A DNA stretch of 64,000 bases from NCBI RefSeq assembly GCF_000003815.2, contig NC_049987.1, positions 21,216,187 through 21,280,186 of the forward strand, given 5' to 3'. The notes under the pieces were generated by a model that did not search any database, had not been told where the DNA came from, and was given only the letters and a program-made list of their open reading frames with translations. The DNA is from Branchiostoma floridae (Eukaryota > Chordata > Leptocardii > Amphioxiformes > Branchiostomatidae). Position numbers and translations under genes: made by a program. Below are positions 46,701 through 61,700 of this stretch, piece after piece; positions within the stretch are counted from its first letter, which is position 1; the number at the start of each line of letters is the position of its first letter.

Positions 46701-49700
46701 TAACTTTTTTTATCATTGCACGGAAATGACTTTTGTATGTTTTGTATGTTTTATCAGTTACAGGCATGAGGGCAAGGTGCATTTCTTTCAAGCAACTGAA
46801 ATCTTGCAACAACACTTGACTGTCTCATTTGAGCTGCTTTGTGTGCTGACCTTGTTCCAAGTTTAGCATTTACTTTGAAATTCCCTCTTGGCCTTGGCAC
46901 CTTTCTTCTAAACACATTCAGAAAGTTAAGTTGACTTTACTTCAAGTTGCTTCAAGTTAGACACAAAGCTACTGTGTAGAAGACAGTCCAAGGACTTTCA
47001 CTTTTTCTTTGCTGGCAGTTCCTTGACCAACATGGAGAACAAAGGGGGCAAAAGGTCACTTTCTATTTCTTCAAGTTCCATTCAGCGCCCTAAGAGTGAA
47101 AGGCCATTGTTGTACCTCCTGAAAAACCTCACCTTGTCCCTGGGAAGCTCGGGGAAGCTTTATTGTAGTTGCCTAGGCAACCAATTTGTTACACTTTTGT
47201 GGAAATACACTGTAAACTTCATTCTTCTGGACCTTCTCAGAATTTCTCAAGGCTGCGAGTCGATGAAGGCATCAAGTCTTAATACAAACTTTTTGAACTT
47301 AGAAATCCCACATCATCACATATTTAAACATAGTATTGCATGTACATGTGCAATCATTCAACATTATTTTGAAAGACTATTAATTTGCTATTGAGATGTC
47401 CTCAAGAGTTAGGAAGTAGCAGAGTAGTTGTTGGCTAGTGTCTATTGTAGGACAGTAATGGGGTTTGCTGACCGAGTTTCCTCACTATTGTCAGCACAGA
47501 TAAAGGGTCTCAAGGCCCACCCTGTAGCTTCAAGAAACGTACTTTAAGAAATATTTTCCTCCTGAATGGGCCAAGACTGGAGATATTTATACTGAAGTCT
47601 TTCATTGTGAGCATTGCACACGGTAATAAAGTTTGTGGGTGGTATACATGTTGTATCTTTAAACAAGAAATGTAGCCAGGCAGACTTTTAAAAGATCTCA
47701 GTTTTAAGTAAACTAACCCAAAAATAGCTTGTCTAATCATTGGAAAATTAGCTATGGAGTGAGCTAATGTCACATTTCCAGACCGGGGTCCGGTTTGTGG
47801 AAACGAAAAATAGTAGTACGTAAAAATATAAAAATAATGCCCATGACTATTCTCTTTACGTCGTGTGTAGTTTGATGTCTTTTATAGCATACATTTCAAT
47901 CCCGAAAGCTGTCCAGCCGGGCCCCATTTTGGAAATGTGACGTCGGCCTAAACAGATAGCCAGAACACCAACATCAAAGAGTTTAGAGATTAGAGCTTAG
48001 ACGAGACTGGAAAAGAATGAGCTCATATTAAATGTCTACCCACCATTTTCCCTGTCCACAGGTGAGGTCCTCCCCGTCAGCGTCTTCAGGTGTTCTATCG
48101 TCATGTGGAGGAGATCAACCTTGTCGTTCTTAACACCCTGTCAACACAAGAATATGAGAGTTAATATTTCTGCATCCCCCCTGCACAGCACTCCCTCTCA
48201 ATGCATTCATACACTTCACACACACACAATGAAACACCAACACAAGTGTTAGGATGAGCACGAGTATCTGGACCTTGTCATTCTTAACACCCTGTCAACA
48301 CAAGAATATATGAGTTGATAATTTTGTCTAATATTTTTCATCCCAAAGGAGGCCTCATGCATCACACAATAGGGAAGCATCCATTAGAGTCCAGGTCTAA
48401 GTTAAGTTAAAGTTGCCTGTAGGTCTGTAACAGATGCTTAGGGGTGGCGCCCATCTACATTACTGTAGCCCTTGGGCCACACATTTTGTGCAAGTCACTA
48501 CAGCAGGGGGCTAGTCCTCATAAGTGCCCAGTGCTAAGCAAGCAGAGTACACAGCATGTACCATTTTTAAAGTCTTATCTTTTGAGGATCTATTCATAAA
48601 TCTATCTTTCAGGACTAGCTTATCTTTCAAGACTGTAATGTTACACCTTTCTCCAGGGTCACCCAATGTTGTATCCATGTAATTATGGCACAGAGTGGAA
48701 ATATGAGCCAGTCGTCTTTAAAAAAATTCTCGTACCTAGACATTATTTGCTGTAAGTGGCATTGGTTGGTCACGTAAATAACTGCTTTCTGTCAGGGGTT
48801 TGAAAAGACAAGTCTAAGATGTACCCAGATAACCTTTCTCAAGGATTCCTGATGTCTTCTGGCTCAGTGCTTTCTTTCCAAGCTTCTAATTATCCTGGCT
48901 CAAATATAACTAGCCTTTGAGAAGGCCTCGTAAATTTAACTCTTTTTTACTGCTGCATTTCTTCTTTTCCAGAGTAGGTTTCAAGTCCACAAAAGCAAGT
49001 TTGTGATTTATAGCAACCTACAGGTGTGCCAGGGCAACAGTTTTTGCACAGGTAATCAGATAAAGGTTGTAAACGACGATCTAAATCAGAAGACCAAAAG
49101 ATCTCAAGTAGAAAACTTGGTATACAGCCAGTGAGTTTGAGTTTGTCTTAGATGGCATTTACATGATCTCAAGAAAAACAGGGTAGTTTGAACTTGGCAA
49201 ACTTGGTGCTGAATTTGGTAGAAGGAGAGACACAACGGACTTACGGAGTGAACAGCAAAGATGCAATTTCGAGAAATTTGATGCCGTACCATTGTTCTAC
49301 GGCATAGCGTGACAGCGTGTTGTTGTATCGAGCCACATGTTTTAGTCCGTGCCTCTCTAAATCAGCGCACAATGACAGAGATCCTTATTACCCTGTTACT
49401 CGATTCCTCTTGCATGACATCACTGCTGACCCTCTCTTCCTCCTCTCAGCCCCCGCTGACCTGCAGTCCTGTCTGTTCCTTATCAACTTCTTTACAACAC
49501 CATTGTCTACCGTCCTTCCCAACAATTGCTCTTGATAATTGTTGCCCCATTTTTGCATGGTTTGTGTCAGTGAAAACGTGGTCTTGTTCCTGATCCGGCC
49601 TGGGAAAGCACAACACGGTTCTCACCTGTGAAAACTACACCTAAGGAGTCTTAATACCCGTGAAGAATAGCGGCTAAGCATCCTTGACACGTGGGTTCCC

Positions 49701-52700
49701 GGAGACTTGCGTGTTATTGGATATGCTCGGTGATTATGTCAATTCAACGTCAACGAACTGCAGGGTCACATCTTCGGCAATACTGATGTATTTTTGTGGT
49801 TGCTATCCTGATAGAATGACTGAAGTCGTGGTCTGGTTGACTGGTCCACCGGTACTGAAGAATGGGTCTTTCTGCATCCAACAGCAAAAGATTGTGTAGC
49901 ACTATCTGCAATCTTTCAAGTACTGTAAGTCTTAAAATGTTTTCAGTGGTCTTCTTTTTGCTGTGACCTCTCCACTACAAATTTTTGACATTGCAAATAT
50001 CCATTTCCAATGTATTACTAACGTTACTGCTTTATACAGAATTGTTTGGACCGCAAAAAATAAACACTACAAAAACCTCTTTTCCCTTCTACTGCAACAT
50101 TAAGTCCCCGCTGCGGTTGCAAAAACAAATCTTTTACAGTACTTCATTGGCTTAGTAGTAGCCTACAATCACCGGACAAACTTTGTACTTTGTTTCAAAA
50201 ATGTTTTCATAGGCACAGTGACGTGCTACAAGCATTTAAGATGACTTGGCCCGGTGTGTTCCAAGTTTGCGGATTTGACATTGTCCCTGTTTGCTTACAA
50301 AGTAAACAGTGCTGTGCTTATCCCAAATGTCAGAGGTAGTCAGTGTCATGGGGCATTGTCCCCAAGTGTCATCGGGTGAGGCTCCGCAAAGTCAGTATCA
50401 CTTTAGTGGCACTGAAAGGAGCTGATTCAGGTTCTGTATGGTTGTGTCTGCATGGTGTAGAGGTCTGCTCTTTACTTCTTGGAAGCTTGTGGTGTCAAAC
50501 CATTTCACATAAAAGAACCCAACACACGTGTCGAGAAGAGAAGTGTTGATCCTGTGGGCTTGGATGAATATGCAAGCTGGATCAATGAAAAGTACGCTAG
50601 GGGAATTGACCGGCTAGGTCGCGTACCGACTCCCCTAGTGTACTGACGACTATTTGTCCAATTTCTACATTTGACCAGCAATCCACATAGCCTGGTAGAG
50701 GCTAGCATTGCACTACCAGCTAACAAAAAAGTGTCATACTTTGCCCTCAGCCTGAGGTCGCCCACGTTACCTTCACCTTTTACTTTACAGTCAATCCCAT
50801 TTTGAAGCTGCTCTATTACACTGATTGACAGCTTTACTTCTTGATAAAAAGATAAACAAGACCACCACCCCCGCCAAAAATGCATTGACCAGAAGATATG
50901 TGCAAAAATATTTACATTAATAACTCCACAATTGTACTCCCTTAGGAATTTTAAACCTCACAAATACGACACTTTAACACCCGCGTTATCCCCTTAAATC
51001 TGTCCAGTTTATATAGATAATATCAATGCCTCCAAACAATGAATTCCTTGGCCCTAAATACATCCATTAACGTCATAGCTTCTTACAGCATCGTCTTGGG
51101 AATTTGTCCCGACTTAACGGAATTCTTGACATTTTTCTTCTAAGTTTGTGACATTCCAGAAGTGTTTCTGATAATTCTTATGATCATGGATCCTGCAGAA
51201 TAAAAACAGGGCCGCTTGTCTTCTGGAGTTTCTTCCGTGTTTTGGTAAACCCTAGCCAAACCTTGTTAACTCCTATGTTAATACAGAATCCCTTCCTGAA
51301 TAGGATCCGCTCTACTTCCCTACAAAAACCACCTGTTAACCTGACAGTCGTTTGTGTTGGTAAAGCCCCGTCTACGATACTAAAGCTAAGGGCACAACCC
51401 GCCGTAAGTGCAAATACGTGCTGTCTACGTGCCAAAACGTGGGCAATCTTTTGGGATCCGTATTTAAAGTGGTAAGTACCGCCTCCGTACGAACTTGTAG
51501 GGAATCCGACGGATTTTGGAGCACGCAGATACGCCGTAGAACTTTACGCCAGTACGGGCGACGGACCTGCCCTGGACAGCCGAACGAGGGTTCATTGACA
51601 TGTATAAGTTTGACAGACTGTCCACCGAACCCTAGACATCGTACGCTCCAAAAAGAGTTTTTATGAGTTTTTGTCGGGCTTTCTATGTACCATTTAAAAA
51701 CAGCCAGAGCCCAACCTCTTCCTGGAGAGTATGGAAATCGCAGGATGATCGAAAGCACTCGGGGTATTTCTGCCAAAAAAATGTCATTCAGTCCAGTTTT
51801 CCTGACTAAGAGTAACGTTAGATGAATGCAAAAACCGCAACAGAAACTGTGCAGTCCTGCCCACCTGTGAGTTCCGTGCAGTGGGCACCAGGCCGCGCAG
51901 CTCCTCAAACCGCTGGTTGATGCGGTCTCTCCGCCTCTTCTCAATCACCTTGTGGGGCGTCGGCTCCTCCTGGGGTAAGAAAATATAAACACTTAAGAAA
52001 CTGGACTTATGAAACACTCTATTAAACATTTTGTTGCCAGTTTTCTCCTAATTTTTAAGCTTTGTTTGATGTCACTTTTTGTTAACCTCCGACGAGATGT
52101 ACAGAGGGAAAATCGTAACATTTTTCAAGATACTCTTAAGCATTACTCAAGCTACTCTGAAGCATTTTAGTCTTTCATTTCGCAGATGTAGAAATCCTCG
52201 GTGTTCCGGGAGATTCAGAAACGATACGAATTTGCCTCTGCTTGGAGATCAGCGTTTAGTATAGCCTCTACATCAGGGCACACTTTTGCTGGTCATTTAT
52301 CAAGCGACCCAGTACAAAAAGAAAGGGTCAGCCAAAGTGCAGTCCAAAAAGACGAAACAAGGCCCAGAGAGCCTGTTGTGGTGGCTACGTTTAGTACGTG
52401 TTTCTGGTGGTGCGGTTTTGTTCGCTTGGGCTGCCGCGCCTGCACTTCGCACCTACTCGATAAAAGACCATAACGTGTTACAAAGATTAGGTTAATAGCT
52501 TTAATAGAATTAGAAAGGATGCTTGGATTTGTAGGAAAAGGCGAACAGAGAAGAAGACTAGAAAGGCACACAAAACGCCGCAAGAAAATGGCAAAAGAAG
52601 ACCGTCAAAAATTAGACAATCCGACTGACTTTTTGATGACGCAACGAAGGTAACAAAGGATCTTTGATTTTAATCAAAAATGTTTAGAAATTCCACATTT

Positions 52701-55700
52701 TCCCTGCAGAAATCTGAATACCGAATTGACAGTTTGTACCGAAGGGGTTTGGGTCCCCTTGTTTGTGCTAAACCCCGCTCCGGGCACAGACAACAGGTGT
52801 TAAAGTGAGGGGAACATCATTAGCAGCCGGGGACTTGTTTACAAGGTGTTGCTGACTAATCTACGAGCATTTCGGCTCGTGTATGTACCTTGTTTCATTC
52901 ATTTTGCACGTTGTCACATGTGATCTTTTATCAACACCCGACCATGCACGTGCAAAGATGTAAAGGACGGTCCGAAAATGCTAACACCTTCGTTTAAAGT
53001 CATTAAAAAATGATGGTGCTTAAAACAATGAATGTGCGATAATTCAAAGCGCTTTGCATTTATCCTAAATGGGCGTTGTGCCCTATACAAAACCTGAGCC
53101 CCAGTCCCCTGTGTATTAGTTGCTTTGTCTCTTTTCTTACGCTGATACACAGATATGGCGATTTCTTTTTTCTCCTTTCTTTTCTCTATGTATTCATTCA
53201 ATCAACAACGCAGAATTACACTCGTGGTACTTCTGAATATCGTTGATTTTACAAAACATGATGAAACCGCATGCGCATTAACACCTTTGATTTGACCAGC
53301 ACAAAGTACATAGAACTCACTAAGAGTATAGTGACCTCAGGATCGCAATGTCCGATTACGGTTCGCACCACGGTTTCTGAACCATAACTTTTAACGATGC
53401 GATTTGTATTCGGAAACCCCCGGCATGTCCTGTGCCGTTTATGACCAGTGTAAGATAAACGCTTCCGATCCGTGTCTTACAGCGAATTAACACTCCCTCA
53501 TCCCTTCTAATTATGTCAAAGCAAGATTTATAAGACTCTTAAATACCTCTAAAGCACACAAGTCGCCTTAGCGCATAAAGTCAGACAATTAGACCAGATA
53601 GTATCGCGTACAGCGCGCTAGTAAACACCTTGTAAGCCGGTGGCGGTATGGACTGCTCCTGAAGCCCCGCCCCCTGTTCGATAGAACTTCCTTGGTTCGA
53701 TCATGGTTCTATTTCGAACACTCCATCAAACACAGAACTGGCCACCGCCGCCATTTATAGAAATAGAATCGTGGTTCTATTTGTTCGAAATGACGTTCCA
53801 CGGGATTGAGCCTTTATCGTACCAGGATCGTCACTCCTGAGTCCCGGTGATTGACAGGTGTTTCGGACGATTTATTCGGCTGAGAGGGCCGGGCGGACCA
53901 CCATCCGCGATTCTTTGTGCGCGCGCACCGGGAGAAGATTGTTTTCATTTTGTCCTCATTTCGCCGTTTTTCTGATTCGTTAACTTTCCTTTGCCAAACT
54001 ACAATACCGTCTTTGTCTGGATACATCTCATCAATTGCCATCTTACGATGTTTTGTGTCTTATGACAATGCTGTCTTAAAATTTAATTCACAATTGTCTA
54101 TCTAAGACAGGCGTTCGCCAATCCAATCTAAAATGAAACCTACATCTTGAGTATTCCTCAGAACTTACCACGACTCTTGATAGGTAGAAGTACACCAAAT
54201 CGGTTACCTTGCACGTCTTTTCATTGCGGAAAAAAGCTGTCTCGGATTCTCGCCGGCGGTTGGTTATATTTCAACCTACTTGAAAATGATTCGAATGCAA
54301 AATTGTACCGTGGCCTTCACAAAAGTGACCGCGTCATAATTATACTAATCTGATTTTTGAACTAATCTGTTGGTGTTGCGCTTTAGGTATGAGACGATTC
54401 TGAATGTTCGGAACGTTGGGAGCAGGTGCTCGGGTCAAGGGCGAGCAGTGTGTTGTACGCGGTCATTTTCTTTAAAAGTTTGCTTTCCTACAACAGGCGT
54501 CTGTTTTTGGTCAAAACACGGAGAGGGATGTAACAAAGCGAAGGGGAATTTTCGGAATGGTCGGAGCAGATTTTCTAGTAAGAAGAAAAGAAACATCCAA
54601 GGATGAAGTAGTTCGAAAGATATGTCTCTTCTGCACCTTGCATACACGTTTTCGCTTCGGGGCTTGCGTCGATGTAGGTCGATCCAGATAGTAAGTTGTG
54701 CAAGGCAACAGTTACTCAAGCAATTTGCTAAAGGTGTAAACGGTCATCTACAATTTCATCTAGGTGCTTTTTATCTTGTTTTTATGTTTATATCTATCTT
54801 AATTGGGATGGCGGTCTGCCTTCGGCTTTTTAATAGCGTGGTTCAGAATCTTTCTCATTACATTAGTTTCTCAAACCAAGGAAGTAAGCGATGAACCAAC
54901 AAAGAGGTCAACCGACACTGATTCGTAATCTTCAGTCAGACGTGCGGCTTGGACTCGTTCAGCGGCGCGCTTTTCATTGAATTTAGGAAAAAAAAGCTAA
55001 AGGACAATGAAGAACACGCCGAAGCCTTAAGTCTCCTTGGAAAAGAAAGAAGCCATGATGAAGACGACTTACCGCCAGTTCTAACATTCCGTTTTTGCCA
55101 AATTCTGCTATCTTTAAGCCATAGCAAGGCCTGTTGAAGGTTAAAGTGTTGTCCTATTAATTGAGCGTACGAATCGTGCGAAAAGACGCAGAAGAACAAA
55201 GTCTAGGCCACACACCTCCCTGGACATCAGCGAAAACAGAAGTTGCTGATGCAGGCGATTAGCCGACAGGTCGAAAAAATGTCATTTTTGTCAAATTCTG
55301 CTATCTTTAACCCCTTAACAAGGCCTTGTGAAGGTTTAAGTGGTGTCCTATTCACTGAATGTACGCAACATTACTCTCCAAGGCAAGCAGAGGTTGGTGG
55401 GGAAAATCGTGACCTTTTCCTTATATGCCGTATTTTTCGACCAGCCTCCCCACCAACTGCTTGGAGAGTACGACTCATGCAAAAAGACGGCCTAAGCCAT
55501 ACACCTCCCTGGATATTAGCAAAGACAGACGCCCTTGTTGGGGGCAACACACTGATAATGTAAACACAGCGGTAGTTTGTTGAACAGTCGGTGCTAATTG
55601 TGCCGGAATGGGCGGGCCGGGGCGGGGCGATATTTCCGCTTGGACGGCGACACCTGCTCCCCGTGTCACGCCCAATTCTGCCCCTGCCTGATATTTGCCT

Positions 55701-58700
55701 CGACACTTGTTGCACGACGAATATGGCCGGGTTCTGACATGACAATTCGACACTGAAGAGTACCCAAGCTGAGAAGTTTATCAACTTACTCTCCAAGCAG
55801 AGGTTTGGCTCCGACTGTTTTGACGCGTTTTAAGGCATTTTGTCGGGCTTTATATTTTGTATCGTTTTCCGAAAAGGCAAAGAAAAGGGTAGTAGATAGA
55901 AAGCCCGGCAAAAATACCCTTAAAACACGTCAAAACATATGTTTTGAGGGTAGGAGCTTGTTTCAAGCCATAATCTCTCAGTACGCCTACAAATATTATT
56001 TACGCTCAACATGGTTGAAGTCGTAATATCAACACACAGAGAATGTCAGAAACGAAAGTCTTTTGCTCAAACGAATCANNNNNNNNNNNNNNNNNNNNNN
56101 NNNNNNNNNNNNNNNNNNNNNNNNNNNNNNNNNNNNNNNNNNNNNNNNNNNNNNNNNNNNNNNNNNNNNNNNNNNNNNTACGGCTTGTCTGGAAACGGCC
56201 GGGATTGTTGCCGTAAGGATCGCACCCCCACTTAGAGAAACCATAACAGCCGGGCCCTCAGCCTGTCCCGGCCCGCCTGCAGTCATAACAAACGCACGGC
56301 AGGACCGTCGGTACAAAGGACGCGCCACACGGGCAAACACAACATCACACACTGCAGTATACTCGTGGCGGTGTGCATCCAGTGACAATTTTAAATACTC
56401 TGCAAGCAGAGTTTAGGCTCCGACTTTTTTTTAGTTTTTTAGGCCTTTTTTATCGGGCTTTCTCTTTTGTACCGTTTTAGGCCGCGAGACATCAACAAAA
56501 CGGTAAAAAATAGAAAGCCCGATTAAAACGCCTAAAAAAACAGCCGGATCCTAACCTCTGCTTGGTAAAGTTTAAATACACGGACGCGTGATGTAGTCAG
56601 ACTAGGGTACCGACGTAAAACCTTTCTAATTTGTGAAATTTTTAAGTGACTAATGTTGAGAAATTATGATTCCATAGTGCTATATGACATCATTGAATGC
56701 AAATGAGCTACATGTAGTAATCAGAAAATACTAGTATAGCTTTCTTTGTTAATGAGACAGTCGTACTTAGGTCAGGGCAACTTTTGTCATTTGGATGGAG
56801 AAGATCATCAACTAATTGTGCACATGAGGACTGGTGTTGTGTACTTTATTTTACTGTCATAACATTTCGAAAGTGTCTCAATTTTTTTTAAAGAGTCAAA
56901 ATCCCGACGGTTGTAACGAAACAAAGACCTTCCTATCCCATTGACAACGCAAAACCAGACATCCTTTAGTGGTTTAGAAAACGTAACCGGTAAAAAGCTG
57001 GATGTAGGGCGCCCAAATTCAAAGTGACCGATGTTTGTCATACTTCTCGTCTACAAAAGTAGGTCCAAGCACAAAGTAACAAACACGACTAGAAACAACA
57101 GTCCGCGGGGGACGTGTGCCGAGTCTAGAAGGCCTGTCTGGGTCTTGGATTAGTCCTTAAAGAAGAATAGATAGCTTATAGGATCAATTTAACCCTGGCT
57201 GAGTAGACACTAGAAACAGAGGTCCCCCGCAATGTGCAGATACCTTAACGTGAGAAGGTAACAATTCAGCATGTTCTTAACACCCACTAACAAATTAAAA
57301 ATGAAACACTCTCTGCAGTGAGAAAATTCATATCGAATTTTAGAACATCTGTGTTTCAACGTTCTTTCTAAGTCCTTTGCTAGACCTTGGGAAGTTTTCG
57401 ACGGGAAGTATCTAAACGTTAAACACGTCTTACGAAAACTGATTTAAAGCTTGCTGAAGACAGACACCTTTAAATGCCAACTATCACATCCATGGTAGCA
57501 GCCAGCAAATGAGGTTTCTATCATTAAAGGATAAGTAATGCAAGATTATACCAGCATGGATTATAACCCCACTACATAGTTCACTACATTACAGGCAAAG
57601 TTGCCGCAAAGTTTTGCTAATGATATACTTTACTTCCTGTGTTCATTACCACGTGCTTAGGTAATAATAGACTTTTCATGCCAAACGGTTTCCAAGATGC
57701 GCAGATTACATAGCACAAGTATTTACCACTTGACAGCCATCTTTCCATTATAATGCAGTTTGGGGGGACTTTCCTATTGTTCTAGACGCCTTTGTCTATT
57801 TACCATCCCCTATATGGACTCCCGCAATAGCGTTTTCCTTTGTTTATTAGACGCTAATGAGGATGAAGCCAAACCCAGATAAATAACTTTGTGTATAATG
57901 AGACACGTGTGGCCTTTAGTTCCGAATCACCCGCATCTCTTTGGTATCATCCCTGCTTTATCACTAACAATGGAGGACCTTCGGCCAAGGTTAAGAGAAT
58001 TAAGACATCAATAGAACAAATTTCAACAAAACTTCGGTCAACTATGCGGTGAAATTTAGGAAATGCTCACGGAGGTTTGTTCTTTAGTAGTTGCCTTCAA
58101 AGGTGAAAAAGGGTCTATCAAAACCAGGTCGCGAAATCAACATTCACAAAAATATCCGCATCATCAACGACACCCGTTGGTTTAGCCATGATGTGTTTGT
58201 GATATGTCAATTATGTGTGGCAGGAACAGACAACGTTAGTGTTGAGAAAAAACTTTTTTTTTAAATCAAGATTTACCACATTTGTGGAAGGATTGACATA
58301 ATAGGTGACTATCACCTTTGCAAGATGTCATCACGGAGACCAGACTGTACTCTTTTCGAAAAGTGCGGCGGTTTCCTTAACGTGTTCGAGGTGCGGCTCT
58401 CCTCAGACACGGGACCTTCATAATAGAAGCTAAGTACTCATTTCCAGATATTCTGCCCTGTCACCAAATCTAAGTAACAGTTACGATTATATATATATTA
58501 CATTTTGTATTATCTATAACGTTTCTGCCACTTCGTCCAAGAAATGGAGAACTTTGGGTCAACCGAGGTAAAGGTGTAGGACGTAACGACCGATTCCAAG
58601 ATTTGGATCAAATGTTACCCAAGGTTAGCCACATTCTCCTGCTCAATTATTCTCCTAATTGGGAAAATCTCGAAAATCCGTAGAACTCCTGTCATTCAAC

Positions 58701-61700
58701 TAGCACGTTACTATTGTACTCTGCTTGCCCGCGGCCAACACGACACAGATCGGCCTTACTGTAAATGCATTTAAGTTCGCGAGGATTAAATTTCGCGGTA
58801 GCGGGGAAAGGACTATTCGCGGTAGCACTATGCACTGTAGTCGCTTGCTGCCATGGAAAATGTTCTCGGTGGTTTTAAATTCGTTGTAAATTTGCAACGC
58901 GAAAACCGCGAACATAAGACCACCGCGAAAATGCCTGCATTTACAGTACTAGTATACGACTTAATAATGAGTCAGGTTCGTCACAGCGCCGCATGCATGG
59001 CGCAGCGGCGGCTAGACTTGATTACAGGATTGCCACAAGAATGGCGGGATTGCCACAACAATCAGAAGATCGCCACAATTTTGACACGTTTATAGAACAG
59101 GTATAGAACTGGGGTCAACTCAGGAGAAGGTCTCTGTCCTGTTAACACCTGCGTCTCGACAACTCTCACTTTCTAAAAATAGTTTCACTAAACTTTAGTT
59201 AATGTATGTGGAGGTAGGGGGACAGCAGGACGATTGTCCCTAAACTAGATATTTGTAGGATCGAGTTATCATTGATGTTAGATAATTGGAGGAAATGTTA
59301 TACAAAATGAAGATAAGAGAAAATAAGTCCGACCTTTACAATGAAAAGGACGTTTACGATGTTTAAAAGGAGTAGGGGAAATGTTGCGTTGTGGGTTTTG
59401 ATGTAATCCCCAAGCAGATCCTACAGTAGCATAAGATAGTTTCAAAAGCTGGTAGAGGAGTGAAGCCGACCTAGAAGTGTAAATGTCCGACTGACTCCCT
59501 TTGGACTTGGTCGGCTATACTCCTTTGTCAGCTTCGATACTATCTTATGGCACTGTAGGATCTGCTTGGAGATTAGCATAGCCGGTCAGATGGAGTCAAG
59601 CAGGCACCGGAGCATACACACTCCTAGGTCGGCTTCATTCCTCTGCCAGCTTTTGATACTATCTTATGCTACCGTAGTATCTGCTTGGATATTACTTTTG
59701 ATCGGCAAGTTGCTGGACGAGATGAGGCTTAAGTATGTCATCTTCAGCGGCCAGGTCAAGGCCCGTCGCTTTTATGTCCGACACGTAAAACTGATATAGA
59801 AGTGAAGGGTCAACAAGGGAGAAGGTCTCTGTTCTGTTTGTTATTCGGGTGATAACCAAGTACGTCAGACAGCTGATTGGAGATAATCATCATCACTTGT
59901 AGTCAGAACTATTTGCTGTTTGTTGCTAGTATTGTAGATGAGCTGTCTCCTATCGCTTAGACAAACTTCTTCGCTCGTGTATCCGACACGTACAAATGAT
60001 GTAGAAGCATTGGGTCAACGGGGGAGAAGGCCTCTGCTCTGTTTGGTATTCAGCAAGTACGTCAGGTAGCTGATTGGAGATGATTATTAGCACTTGTAGG
60101 TAGAACTGTTTGCCGGTTGTTGCTGGTTATTGTAGAGAAGCGGTCTGCTATCGCTTAGACAAACCGACATCGCTGGTAGAGGGATTAAAGGATTTCGTCT
60201 TGTTGTCTTTTTCCGACAAGAGCTGCCGAATTAAGGGCTTAAGGAACGGCGTACTACCGGGAGCGATGGCACTTGCCGCCATCTGGTAGGACATGGGAGG
60301 GGTTTTAGGATAGATCAAGATAACTTCACGGTTTTCACCACTCTCCTAGCTTCGTCTGTGCTTTCGTATTCGCTGTTAGCTTTCTGGTTGTGTACCGAAG
60401 CCTCATCTTCTGCTAGTTGCTTCATTCCGATATCGAACAGGGGGAAGACGCGTTATCAGTCCCCTTGCTCCAAGCAGATCTTCCGATAACAAAATCTCGT
60501 TCTGTGAGACAGTGCCCATGATCCACTTAGCCTTTTTTTTCGTTTTTTTTTTTCTCATGATACATTTTTGCCGGGCCGGCAGCACAAACGACCTAGTACA
60601 AAAAGAAACGGCCAACAAAAGCGTATTATGAGGGAAAGAACGAAAAAAGGCCCATAAAGCCTGCTATGGAGGCTAGGGCCACCGGTGTCGGCGTTATTCG
60701 CACCTACTTTCTAAACGCTATTTGATTAGGTAACAATTTGCTGTTAATGAGCTTGTCCAATGCGTTTTGCAAAATGGGGAGTAATTGCCCAGGAGGCTCA
60801 GTCTCAACTGCGGTAGCCAAACTCCCCTGGTAATTATTCTCCCCATACATGCCATAGCCTGTGTACTAGTAGTAAGTAGTGACTAATCTCCAAGCAAAGG
60901 TTAGGCTCCGGTTGTTTTTAGTCGTTTTTATCAATGACAATGACAATGACAATGACAATTTATCAGGCTTTCTATTTTGTCATGTTTCTTGGTGTTCGCT
61001 GGCCTTCTCCCCAAGCAGAGGCTTGGCTGCGGCTGTTTTTGACGTTTTTTAATCGTTTTATCTGACTATCTATTTTGTCATGTTTCTTCGAGACATCAAG
61101 AAAGAGTTCAAGATAGAAAGCCCGATAAAATTACTTTAAAGGGGTAATAAAAAAACAGCCGGAGCCTAACCTCTGCTTGGAGTAGTGACTACAACGCCTT
61201 AAGTATCGCAGGCTCCCTGCTGTGTACCAACGTAGGCGGGCCTAGATGCTGTAGTACGATATGTCGCAAAAACGTGTCGTGCGACGCTTAAGTTATTCCA
61301 CTTTACACATAAAAAATATATCGTACACTCGGTGACATTTGGCTGATATGGATTACTTTCTTTTCTTGCTCATCAAGCCCTAAACCCGGGCACCTTCCGA
61401 CCCTGGCCGGCGGCAGAACATCGCCCTACTTCCGAGAACAGTCTGGGCGGGGCGCGGTGTCTCGCACGGGCGGGCTTTGTTCACCTGTCAGACACTGGTT
61501 CACGCGTAAGCACTGTTCGTGTCTGTTCGGACTGTGCGACCCTCACCTGTCTGTTAAATTGGGACGGGAGGAAAACAAAAATACGGTCCAAAACTAGGTC
61601 TACTACGGGCCACATACCAAATCTCAAGACAATCCGTCCAAGCCTTCGAGAGTTATGCTGTCCATCCACATAGACACACCAATCTCTACCGAAAACATAA

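Larger units (their letters stand above)
37758..48043. other. Intron 3 of the bHLH-Orange gene
   Basis: 10.3 kb with no convincing exon. It contains a SINE-like stretch at 37930, a tandem duplication at 42690-42980, shorter tandem copies near 42424 and 43228, a hairpin at 45376 and a MITE at 47768. A GC-richer, repeat-free patch at about 45540-46060 stands out from AT-rich flanks. Confidence 0.7.

Noticed and set aside
51372-51944. 190-codon minus-strand ORF overlapping bHLH exon 2
   Set aside because: Different frame from the conserved bHLH and runs through the intron and a MITE remnant.
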